In this document: positions 8,093-14,752 of the stretch, in pieces
Position numbering within the stretch: position 1 is the stretch's first letter
Layout: each line of letters opens with the position of its first letter
NCBI GenBank assembly: GCA_043720875.1
Contig: JAYSRU010000056.1
Location: 1-17,742 of the forward strand
Length of the DNA: 17,742 nt
DNA from: JAYSRU01 sp043720875
GTDB lineage: Bacteria > Bacteroidota > Bacteroidia > Flavobacteriales_D > Crocinitomicaceae
Direction: 5' to 3'
The notes under the pieces: model-generated
The model's database searches: none
The model's input: the letters and a program-made list of their open reading frames with translations, nothing else
Told to the model about the DNA's origin: nothing
Program-made: the position numbers and the translations under genes

Positions 8093-8200
8093 AAAAAAAA
8101 GTGGGGTAAGCTACTTTTATCGCACCGCTACAACCTCATACCTTTGCTACGTTCCCGTCCTGGAGGATTTTGAGGGAGCTGGTCGTAAAAGACTTACCCC
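8093..8200 (-). ncRNA. ffs: SRP RNA (small bacterial 4.5S type) with downstream U-run
   Basis: The RNA body is about 8103-8200 on the minus strand (about 98 nt). The ends pair as GGGGTAAG / CTTACCCC, continued by CTTTTA / TAAAAG. The apical domain reads CAGGACG-GGAA-CGTAGCA: a GGAA tetraloop (8152-8155) closed by ACG/CGT, flanked by the conserved 5' CAGG and 3' AGCA symmetric loop that binds Ffh, then AAGG of the asymmetric loop. This is the diagnostic SRP helix 8. Eight Us (8093-8100) directly follow the closing helix and probably terminate transcription. The RNA works with Ffh and FtsY in co-translational membrane targeting. Confidence 0.93.
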
Positions 8201-8203
8201 GCG

Positions 8204-8211
8204 CAAAAGTA
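8204..8211 (-). promoter_or_regulatory. -7 promoter element of the SRP RNA gene
   Basis: On the minus strand TACTTTTG is an exact TAnnTTTG match ending 3 nt before the first G of the SRP RNA closing helix, the right distance for an RNA 5' end. No TTG is present at the expected -33 position. It indicates ffs has its own start separate from the upstream rpe operon. Confidence 0.6.
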
Positions 8212-8319
8212 GTAAATTATTCTAGTTTATTACTTATTATGATTAAAATAATATGTGGGAAATCAATAATTCATAGCAGATGATTCAAAAGATTCTTCAA
8301 CCTGCACACTAACAATAAT

Positions 8320-8967
8320 TTACAAAGAAGAAAGTGCTTCAATTGTTAAACTTGGGTTAGCAGAATTAAAAACAAAACTACCAGCTACTAAGAGTGTAGC
8401 GCCTGCGTCTGCTAACAGTTTACCTGTTTCTAAATTAACTCCTCCATCAACCTCAATAATAGCATTGCAGTTTTTAGATAGCAATAATTGCTTAGTGGCT
8501 GCTACTTTTTCAACTGCAATTGACAAGAACTTTTGACCACCATAACCCGGATTAACTGACATAATTAAAACCAAGTCAAGTAGGTCTGTGACATTTTCCA
8601 GAACTGAAACAGGTGTATGTGGATTCAAAGCAACCCCAGCTTTTAAACCTAAAGATCTTATTTGTTGTAAGGTTGAATGTAAGTGCGGACATGCCTCATA
8701 ATGAACTGTGATTATTTCAGCACCACATCTTTTCAATTCAACAAAGTATTTTTCTGGCTCCACAATCATTAAATGAACGTCAAGTGGCTTTTTTGCATGC
8801 TTATGAATTGCTTCTAAAACTGGGAAACCAAATGAAATGTTAGGAACAAAAACACCATCCATTATATCAATGTGGAAATAAGCGGCACTCGTACTATTAA
8901 TCATTTCAACATCACGTTGTAAATTTGCGAAGTCGCATGCAAGAACAGAAGGGGCAATTTGAATCAT
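8320..8967 (-). CDS. rpe: Ribulose-phosphate 3-epimerase
   Basis: A 215-residue TIM-barrel enzyme that interconverts ribulose 5-phosphate and xylulose 5-phosphate. Motifs are APSVLACDF (5-13), HIDIMDG (32-38) with His32 and catalytic Asp34, VHLMI with His65, MSVNPGYGGQKF (136-147, phosphate and lid region), and EVDGGVN (172-178) with catalytic Asp174, then VAGSFVF. All metal and acid/base residues are in place. It is the last gene of the tightly packed minus-strand operon: its start lies 7 bp after the end of the ABC transporter gene. The pairing with an exporter gene has no obvious biochemical logic, whereas the transaldolase just beyond ffs is in the same pathway. Confidence 0.96.
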   Translation of the reverse strand: MIQIAPSVLACDFANLQRDVEMINSTSAAYFHIDIMDGVFVPNISFGFPVLEAIHKHAKKPLDVHLMIVEPEKYFVELKRCGAEIITVHYEACPHLHSTLQQIRSLGLKAGVALNPHTPVSVLENVTDLLDLVLIMSVNPGYGGQKFLSIAVEKVAATKQLLLSKNCNAIIEVDGGVNLETGKLLADAGATLLVAGSFVFNSANPSLTIEALSSL

Positions 8968-8974
8968 GTTATAA

Positions 8975-11900
8975 TCAGCTATTTTTTAATTGTTTTTTCT
9001 CTTTTCTACGCTCGTACAACCCTCCAAACCAAGCTAGTAAGCGTGCAAGAGAATCGTAATACAGCGTAATTGTTAACGCAAAACCCATCAACCAGAGAAC
9101 AATTACATTCGCCCACATAGTGTCAACTTTAGTCCCCATGAAATACTTATTAGGTGCATAAAATTGAGCATCTAAGAATCTTTTACCAGATGGTTCTATG
9201 TATATCGGATCTTCTTTTTGAATAAATCGATGATTTTCCTCCACTAATTTATCGATCTCAATTCTATTGGTAGCGTAATCGCTTAATGCTTCATTCATTA
9301 CCGACATTTTCATGAGGGCAAATTTCTTGGTACCAATTTTAGCAATTTTGGCATCTATTTCTGCGGTTGCTTTGTTAAAAGATGAATTAAATTGTGAGGT
9401 AAGTACACTTAGATACTCTAGCAATTCTTTTTCTAATGCCAAACTTTTTTCAAGTTTTTTGTTTTCAATTCCTAATAAGCAATTGTTGCATTTTAAATTC
9501 CCCCATTCATTTTCTTCACGTCTAATTTCGTTAGCCAAAATCTCATAGGCTGCATCTACTTCCTTTTTAGGATATTTAGAAGACTGTCGTAGGAATTCTA
9601 TTTTGGACTTCATTGCTGGGATCCAATAATCTCGTTTCCAACCAGCGTTAGATTTTATTTGATTAAGCTCAAAGAATTCCGATTCGAGTACATTGTGTTT
9701 AAATTGTGTCACAGCTAAAGCCTCATAACTCCATCGTGAAACCATAACATTTCCGATGAAAGGAACTTCATCTTGAATTGCAAACCAAGGATGTAATTTA
9801 TCAAACTTCACAATAACCCCGGAAAACAACAATTGAGGAATGATAAGGATTGGTATTGCTAAGTAAATTACTTTAATTGAATTGAATCCTGCAGAAATAT
9901 TCAACCCCATTAGGTTGGCAACACAAGAAGTTGAGAACAAGATCAACCAAAACTCAAACCACATGCCTTCGATTTCTAAAATCAAATTTCCAACCAAAAC
10001 AAATGTAAGTGTCTGAAATGCAGATATAAAAAATAGCACAATAATCTTTGAAGCTAGATAACTACCGCGAGAAAGATTTAAAAATGATTCTCGTTTTAGA
10101 ATTTTTTTATCTCGAATAATTTCTTCTGCAGCTAAAGTTAAGCCTATAAATAAAGCAACTACAACTGAAATAAACAAATAGGGTGGAAGGTTGGCGTTGT
10201 CGTAAAAAGAATATTCTTGACCTTTGTTTTCAAATGATTTAAAGAATTTTACAAAAAAACCTAACAATACGGCTAGAATTGGAGCTTCCAGGAAGTTCAA
10301 TAATAAATACTGCGCATTGGTTGATTTACTCAGTACATCCCGCTTGAAATAAATAGCAAATTGTTTCCTTTTTCCAGGTATTCTGAAAGTAGAAGAAGGT
10401 ACTTTAGTTTCATGCGGAAAATTATCCGTATGTTTTTGCTTAATGTAACGATCATTCCATTCCTCAGCAGTAATCTTACGCTCCTTTGTTGCTGCACCGA
10501 ATTCATCAACTATTCGAGCTTCAATAATATTAAAAATCTGTTCAGGGTTTACATTTCCACATACAGAGCATTCTCTCTCGTCACAATTCACATGACTTGC
10601 GTGCGTTTTGAAGTAAACCACTGCATCTATAGGCTGACCATCATAAATAGGATAACCGCCTTGATCCAACAACATCAATTTATCAAACATTTTAAAAATA
10701 TCTGAACTTGGTTGATGTATTACCACGAAAACAAGTTTCCCTTTTAACGCTAATTCTTTTAATAAATCTATGATGTTTTCAGAATCACGAGAAGATAGTC
10801 CAGAAGTTGGCTCATCTAAATAGAGTACTCCCGGTTCTCTGATTAATTCCAAAGATATATTGAGTCGTTTACGTTGTCCTCCTGAAATCGTTTTCTCTAA
10901 AGGAGAACCAACTTTTAAGTCCTTTGCTTCAAAAAGTCCAATGGATATTAACAATTCATTGACTTTCTTCTCGATTTGAAGTACGCTTAAATCTTTGAAA
11001 CAAAGTCTTGCATTGTAAAATAAGTTTTGAAAAACAGTAAGCTCTTCAATCAACAAATCGTCTTGCGAAACAAAACCTATAACTCCTTCAATTTTAGATT
11101 TTTCAGTATGAATATTAATTCCATTTATGCTTACCACACCTGAAGTAGGAGCATTGTTTCCGTTCAGGATATTCAATAAAGTAGATTTCCCAGCACCGGA
11201 CCCCCCCATGATTCCAACTAGTTTTCCTGATTGAACATTGAACGATAGATCATGAATCCCTATTTTACCAGACTTAAATTTATATTCAACATGTTCAACA
11301 CGTAAGTCTAATTTTATATGGTCTTCTGAATCTAAATATTGACCTACTGCATCACTGTAATATAAGGAAGGAATTTTAGAAGTTTTTATACTTGCACCTT
11401 GATTGAAAATGTAGCATCGTTCGTTATTGATACTTTGCCCGTTCAATAACAATTCATCTGTTCCGAAGTATCTAAAAAACATGATATTAACACTTTCAAT
11501 TCGTATAATACGAATGTTATGCGCAAGTCCTTCAAAATTTAATTGGTGGGCTAATTTTAAATTAATCTTTTTACCAGAAACGTGTAATAAATTCACTCTA
11601 TCAGATGAAACAGCTTGATCTTCATCAATAAACATACGCAACGCAGTATATTCCTCAATTGACACATTAAATGTTTCGGCAACAGTAGACACGAATTCAT
11701 ATTCTTGTTGCGTAAATCTTTTGTTGGCGTAAATAAATTCGAAAATACGCAGTAACACAATAATTTTTTGTCGCTGGGTTAGTTCTTCGTTGATTTGAGT
11801 ACAAATACGTAAAATCTTTACAGAATTTACTGAAGTTCGTTTTCTAGCTCCGTCTTTTTTAAGTGAGTTTCCATGATGCGTATCTAAATACTCTTGGAAC

Positions 11901-12079
11901 ATCTCCAAATATTGACGCACCAACAAAGCATTTAGTTCAGTCTTTAAAAAAGCCTCAACAATAGAGCGTCCTTTATCAGAATCACTCTCTGCTTGTTCCG
12001 TATTATCCTCAGCATCACTGTCTACAATTGATATAATTGCAAAAAGCTGCATAAGGGCGCGCAATATGCGTTCACTCAT
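8975..12079 (-). CDS. ABCG-type ABC half-transporter with N-terminal TerB-like region and large periplasmic coiled-coil loop
   Basis: A 1034-residue fusion. Residues 1-155 are helical and resemble a TerB-like fold (ERILRALMQLFAII at the start, TVAETFNVSIEEY near the end). Residues 160-250 are a beta-rich stretch of FHA-like appearance (weak). The ATPase follows: Walker A GGSGAGKST (292-300), Q-loop Gln339, signature SGGQRKR (399-405), Walker B VLYLDEP (418-424), H-loop His455. The signature and the NBD-then-membrane order are those of the ABCG / ABC-2 group. A linker has C499-x4-C504-x2-C507. I see membrane spans near 592-612, 633-652, 676-700, 708-728, 736-757 and 988-1008. The loop between spans 5 and 6 (about 230 residues) is far longer than usual, carries a CxxC (864/867) and is probably coiled-coil at about 870-950. 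The C-terminus is basic and cytoplasmic. Substrate unknown. It follows two envelope protein genes and precedes rpe. Confidence 0.85.
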   Translation of the reverse strand: MSERILRALMQLFAIISIVDSDAEDNTEQAESDSDKGRSIVEAFLKTELNALLVRQYLEMFQEYLDTHHGNSLKKDGARKRTSVNSVKILRICTQINEELTQRQKIIVLLRIFEFIYANKRFTQQEYEFVSTVAETFNVSIEEYTALRMFIDEDQAVSSDRVNLLHVSGKKINLKLAHQLNFEGLAHNIRIIRIESVNIMFFRYFGTDELLLNGQSINNERCYIFNQGASIKTSKIPSLYYSDAVGQYLDSEDHIKLDLRVEHVEYKFKSGKIGIHDLSFNVQSGKLVGIMGGSGAGKSTLLNILNGNNAPTSGVVSINGINIHTEKSKIEGVIGFVSQDDLLIEELTVFQNLFYNARLCFKDLSVLQIEKKVNELLISIGLFEAKDLKVGSPLEKTISGGQRKRLNISLELIREPGVLYLDEPTSGLSSRDSENIIDLLKELALKGKLVFVVIHQPSSDIFKMFDKLMLLDQGGYPIYDGQPIDAVVYFKTHASHVNCDERECSVCGNVNPEQIFNIIEARIVDEFGAATKERKITAEEWNDRYIKQKHTDNFPHETKVPSSTFRIPGKRKQFAIYFKRDVLSKSTNAQYLLLNFLEAPILAVLLGFFVKFFKSFENKGQEYSFYDNANLPPYLFISVVVALFIGLTLAAEEIIRDKKILKRESFLNLSRGSYLASKIIVLFFISAFQTLTFVLVGNLILEIEGMWFEFWLILFSTSCVANLMGLNISAGFNSIKVIYLAIPILIIPQLLFSGVIVKFDKLHPWFAIQDEVPFIGNVMVSRWSYEALAVTQFKHNVLESEFFELNQIKSNAGWKRDYWIPAMKSKIEFLRQSSKYPKKEVDAAYEILANEIRREENEWGNLKCNNCLLGIENKKLEKSLALEKELLEYLSVLTSQFNSSFNKATAEIDAKIAKIGTKKFALMKMSVMNEALSDYATNRIEIDKLVEENHRFIQKEDPIYIEPSGKRFLDAQFYAPNKYFMGTKVDTMWANVIVLWLMGFALTITLYYDSLARLLAWFGGLYERRKEKKQLKNS

Positions 12080-12099
12080 TTTACTTAAAGTTCTCTAGT

Positions 12100-12534
12100 T
12101 TACTTCTTGAATCCGATCATTAAGACCGCACAACCTGTAATTTTCTTATCTGTATCTAACTCAGTTTCAATTATAACCGGGATAGTAGAGGCAACTTTAA
12201 AATCCCAGTGTGATGAGTTTTTGTACTTACGATTGGTAAATAGAATATTACCTTCCATGTCCTTTACAGAGAAAATGACATAGTTATCATCAGCACCAGC
12301 ACTTGCAGCAATTCTATACGTCGATCCACCAAAGAAAGTTGTTTTGAATTCTGCCTTTTCTTGGTCTAAAAATGCCGTATAAACCTGACCGTCAGAAACG
12401 AATTTAGCTCCTTCTTTCCCTGTTAATATGACTTGGCAATCTTTTGCGATTTGCTCACAATTTTGTTGTGCATTAACTCCATTAGAAATTAGTATTGACG
12501 CAACCGTACTTAGTATTAAATATATATTTTTCAT
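12100..12534 (-). CDS. Small secreted beta-rich protein of unknown function
   Basis: A 144-residue protein with a signal peptide (MKNIYLILSTVASILISNGVNA, cleaved before QQNCEQ). The mature protein has three cysteines (Cys26, Cys33, Cys135) that could form a disulfide in the periplasm. Alternating hydrophobic strands (STYRIAASAG, NYVIFSVKDMEGNILF, STIPVIIETELD, GCAVLMIGF) suggest a beta-sandwich; the order is reminiscent of the PPC-type domain, but this is only a pattern impression. It lies 8 bp after the lipoprotein gene and 20 bp before the ABC transporter gene, so it is almost certainly cotranscribed with both. A role as a periplasmic partner or substrate of the exporter is inferred from context only. 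Confidence 0.78.
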   Translation of the reverse strand: MKNIYLILSTVASILISNGVNAQQNCEQIAKDCQVILTGKEGAKFVSDGQVYTAFLDQEKAEFKTTFFGGSTYRIAASAGADDNYVIFSVKDMEGNILFTNRKYKNSSHWDFKVASTIPVIIETELDTDKKITGCAVLMIGFKK

Positions 12535-12542
12535 CTTCTTAA

Positions 12543-13430
12543 TTATTCAGTTATTCTATTTCTAATCGAGCGAATTTGTGTAGTTATTAATCCGAAAACA
12601 TCAGAATCAACTTTTACAACTGTTGTGTGACGCAATGTTGTTAATTTTTTTGCTGCATCCGTTTTAGGCTCAACATATGTGTATTCCAAATTAACACGAG
12701 AGAAATCAGTTTGCAGACGCTTCAAATCAGAAATCAAATCGTCATTAACTTTATCTTTGTTGTATTCTGATAATATTTCAATCACCGTACTTAATGTTTG
12801 CTTTTGCTCACCAATACGTTGAAGTATTTTTTCGTTATTCGTAATTCTATACAACTCACAAGCAAAGAACAAACTTTCAACCCATCCACCAGTTAAAATT
12901 AACGCTGAAGTATTTTCTCTTTTGTTTGTTTTCAAAAAGTTGTCCGATTTTCTAAAAGCTCCGGTGACAACATTAATCATCGAGTCTTGATTATCGCTAT
13001 TTGCTTCAAATCGTTTTACAAATTCTTTGTCGAATGCGCCTGAAAGCCCTAAATCGTTTGTTAACTTCTCAACCGTTGCAAGATACTTCAATGCTAAACT
13101 ATTTTGCCCATACAATATGGCATACCCCATGTCAGTACCATAAATCCCAAGATTTAAAGCTCTTTTTTGTTCTGTTGAATATTTAGAAACATTATCAGTA
13201 GAATTCATTAAAGCTTCATTGAACTTAGCCCCAGATTCCTTAATCAACATCGCTGTTTGGATAGGAGATGGTATACTAAATATTTTACCTTCAAAACTTG
13301 TGTTTAATGCGCTTGTAGGGTCAAGGGCTTCTTTGTCTACTTCTTTCTTTTTAACTTCGGTATTGGTACATGAAGCATTGATAAATGTCAGTGCTAAAAG
13401 TCCACCTAGAATATAGTGATTGGTTTTCAT
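12543..13430 (-). CDS. Putative lipoprotein of unknown function, first gene of the ABC transporter operon
   Basis: A 295-residue protein with an N-terminal lipoprotein-like signal (MKTNHYILGGLLALTFINASC); Cys21 in INASC is the likely lipidated residue, although Asn at -3 is not canonical. A charged linker (about 22-40) precedes a mainly alpha-helical domain. Notable segments are FSIPSPIQTAMLIKESGAKF, RALNLGIYGTDMGYAILYGQ, and ALILTGGWVESLFFACELY, which look well conserved in character (Gly/aromatic rich within helices). I know of no function. It is the promoter-proximal gene of a probable operon: 8 bp to the small secreted protein, then the ABCG-type transporter, then rpe. A TAACTTTG promoter element lies 56 nt upstream. 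It is probably anchored in the inner or outer membrane facing the periplasm. Confidence 0.8.
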   Translation of the reverse strand: MKTNHYILGGLLALTFINASCTNTEVKKKEVDKEALDPTSALNTSFEGKIFSIPSPIQTAMLIKESGAKFNEALMNSTDNVSKYSTEQKRALNLGIYGTDMGYAILYGQNSLALKYLATVEKLTNDLGLSGAFDKEFVKRFEANSDNQDSMINVVTGAFRKSDNFLKTNKRENTSALILTGGWVESLFFACELYRITNNEKILQRIGEQKQTLSTVIEILSEYNKDKVNDDLISDLKRLQTDFSRVNLEYTYVEPKTDAAKKLTTLRHTTVVKVDSDVFGLITTQIRSIRNRITE

Positions 13431-13486
13431 AAATTGATATAAGATAATTTGTATTGGTGCTAAATTAAGTAAAAATTTGAAGTGTG

Positions 13487-13494
13487 CAAAGTTA
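13487..13494 (-). promoter_or_regulatory. -7 promoter element of the lipoprotein-ABC transporter-rpe operon
   Basis: On the minus strand the sequence reads TAACTTTG, an exact TAnnTTTG match, 56 nt before the lipoprotein ATG. No TTG is seen at -33 spacing. The 189-bp gap it sits in also carries the divergent hemB promoter. Confidence 0.5.
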
Positions 13495-13584
13495 TGTTAA
13501 AATATATCGTCGTTTTTATTAACACATGATTCTTAATCTTTCATTTAATTGTTTAAAATGCAAGGTTTAGCTGGAAATCCAAAA

Positions 13585-13592
13585 TAACTTTG
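13585..13592 (+). promoter_or_regulatory. -7 promoter element of hemB
   Basis: TAACTTTG is an exact TAnnTTTG match 27 nt before the hemB ATG. No TTG at the expected -33 spacing. The same octamer occurs on the opposite strand at 13487-13494 for the divergent operon. Confidence 0.55.
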
Positions 13593-13619
13593 TTCATTTG
13601 CATTTGACAAAATTTTAAC

Positions 13620-14591
13620 ATGAATAGTAGACCAAGAAGAAATCGAGCAAACTTTGCAATTCGATCAATGATCGAGGAAACATTTTTAGGCACGCAGCAT
13701 TTAATTTACCCCATGTTTTTGGAAGATGGCACCGGGATTAAGACCGAGATAAAGTCAATGCCTAATAATTTCAGATGGAGTATAGATCAGCTACTTCCAG
13801 AGGTGGAGAAATGCCTCAAACTTGGAATCAATAAGTATGTATTATTCCCAGCCATTAATGAATCTATGAAAGATACTGTGGCTTCGCATTCCTACGCTGA
13901 AAGCAATTTTTATTTACACGTAATTCGAAAACTCAAGGAATCATTTCCTGAAATAGTTTTAATGAGCGATGTGGCAATGGATCCATACAGTAGTGATGGT
14001 CACGATGGTTTTGTTCAAAATGGCAAAATCCTTAACGACCTAACCCTTCCTATATTAGGTAAAATGGCCGTAGCTCAAGCTCAAGCTGGGATTGATATTA
14101 TTGGGCCAAGCGACATGATGGATGGTAGAATAGGCTTTATACGTAATGAACTTGATCTGGCTGGCTATACTGAAACGTCGATTATGAGTTATTGTGCTAA
14201 ATACGCCAGCGCTTTTTACGGTCCTTTCAGAGATGCGTTGGATTCTGCCCCCAAAAGTGGCGATAAGAAAACATATCAAATGAATCCAGCGAATAAGATG
14301 GAAGCATTACGTGAAGGAGAATTAGATGTGCAAGAAGGGGCTGACATGTTAATGGTTAAACCAGCCTTAGCCTACCTTGATGTGATCCATTTAATGAAAC
14401 AATCGTTTGATGTTCCTATTACAGCATACAACGTTTCGGGTGAATATGCTATGCTTTATGCTGCTTCTCAAAATGGTTGGCTAGATTATAATAGTTGTAT
14501 GTATGAGATGTTATTAAGCATTCGCCGCGCTGGATCAGATGGAATATTAACTTATTTCGCTAAAGATTTTGCTAATTTTGTAAAATCATAA
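13620..14591 (+). CDS. hemB: Porphobilinogen synthase (delta-aminolevulinic acid dehydratase)
   Basis: Condenses two 5-aminolevulinates into porphobilinogen in haem synthesis. The 323-residue TIM-barrel protein starts with the typical RPRRNR arm. Catalytic lysines are Lys194 (YCAKYASAFYGPFRDA) and Schiff-base Lys247 (MLMVKPALAYLD). Other family marks are GPSDMMDGR (162-170), VSGEYAML, and SIRRAGSDGILTYF near the end. The metal region reads DVAMDPYSSDGHDG (117-130), with Asp121, Asp126 and Asp129 in place of the cysteines of zinc-dependent enzymes; this is the Asp-rich class that does not use the catalytic zinc and usually depends on Mg2+ (family knowledge). It is divergent from the lipoprotein operon. 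Its last codons overlap the predicted -33 element of the histidine leader promoter. Confidence 0.97.
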   Translation: MNSRPRRNRANFAIRSMIEETFLGTQHLIYPMFLEDGTGIKTEIKSMPNNFRWSIDQLLPEVEKCLKLGINKYVLFPAINESMKDTVASHSYAESNFYLHVIRKLKESFPEIVLMSDVAMDPYSSDGHDGFVQNGKILNDLTLPILGKMAVAQAQAGIDIIGPSDMMDGRIGFIRNELDLAGYTETSIMSYCAKYASAFYGPFRDALDSAPKSGDKKTYQMNPANKMEALREGELDVQEGADMLMVKPALAYLDVIHLMKQSFDVPITAYNVSGEYAMLYAASQNGWLDYNSCMYEMLLSIRRAGSDGILTYFAKDFANFVKS

Positions 14592-14609
14592 AATAAATAC
14601 TTACATTTG
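14578..14609 (+). promoter_or_regulatory. Promoter of the histidine operon leader
   Basis: TTG (14578-14580, inside the end of hemB), a 21-nt spacer, and TACATTTG (14602-14609), an exact TAnnTTTG match. The leader peptide ATG begins 4 nt later at 14614, so the mRNA start should coincide nearly with the start codon. The spacer is slightly longer than the 19 nt of the menB promoter. Confidence 0.68.
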
Positions 14610-14613
14610 CCAC

Positions 14614-14670
14614 ATGAAATTTTTCGCAGTACATCATCATATTCATTTATTAATTCAAACGAAGCGTTGA
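14614..14670 (+). CDS. hisL: Histidine operon leader peptide (18 residues, four His codons)
   Basis: The reading frame encodes MKFFAVHHHIHLLIQTKR then TGA. Three consecutive His codons (14632-14640) and one more (14644-14646) sit mid-peptide, all CAT. The peptide lies in the leader between a promoter-like element and an intrinsic terminator, directly ahead of hisGDC. This is the classical design for ribosome-mediated attenuation: when charged tRNA-His is short, the ribosome pauses at these codons and the terminator is prevented from forming. The start codon follows the -7 element by only 4 nt, so it may be translated from a leaderless or nearly leaderless transcript. Four His in 18 residues by chance immediately upstream of hisG is very unlikely. 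Confidence 0.88.
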   Translation: MKFFAVHHHIHLLIQTKR

Positions 14671-14709
14671 TCATAAACTGCTGTTGCAATATTTTGAGAC
14701 CTACTTCGT
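14659..14709 (+). promoter_or_regulatory. Candidate antiterminator pairing of the his attenuator
   Basis: ACGAAG (14659-14664, the Thr-Lys codons of the leader peptide) can pair with CTTCGT (14704-14709) over 6 bp. This would occupy the top of the terminator stem. The upstream half begins 12 nt after the last His codon, so it should be exposed when a ribosome stalls there and covered when the ribosome reaches the stop codon at 14668-14670. The helix is short and no further extension is evident, so this is a hypothesis. Confidence 0.4.
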
Positions 14710-14731
14710 AAGAATGTAGGTCTTTTTTTTT
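14697..14731 (+). terminator. Intrinsic terminator of the his leader (attenuator)
   Basis: The stem AGACCTAC (14697-14704) / GTAGGTCT (14716-14723) continues as TTC/GAA past a single bulged T (14715). It closes on a GTAA tetraloop (14708-14711, GNRA type), giving 11 bp in all. Nine Ts (14723-14731) follow. It lies 22 bp before the hisG ATG, between the leader peptide and the first structural gene, so it must be read through for his gene expression. Confidence 0.92.
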
Positions 14732-14752
14732 ACCCTAAAAATAAATAATCAA

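Noticed and set aside
7916..8173. An 85-codon plus-strand reading frame crossing the SRP RNA region
   Set aside because: It runs antisense to the transaldolase 5' end and through the SRP RNA, and has no recognisable protein features.
8103..8200. The terminal inverted repeat GGGGTAAG/CTTACCCC as a transposon end or riboswitch
   Set aside because: It is the closing helix of the SRP RNA, whose GGAA tetraloop and CAGG/AGCA loop are clearly present.
10361..10705. A 114-codon plus-strand frame inside the ABC transporter gene
   Set aside because: It is antisense to the well-supported ATPase domain and reads as low-complexity shadow sequence without motifs.
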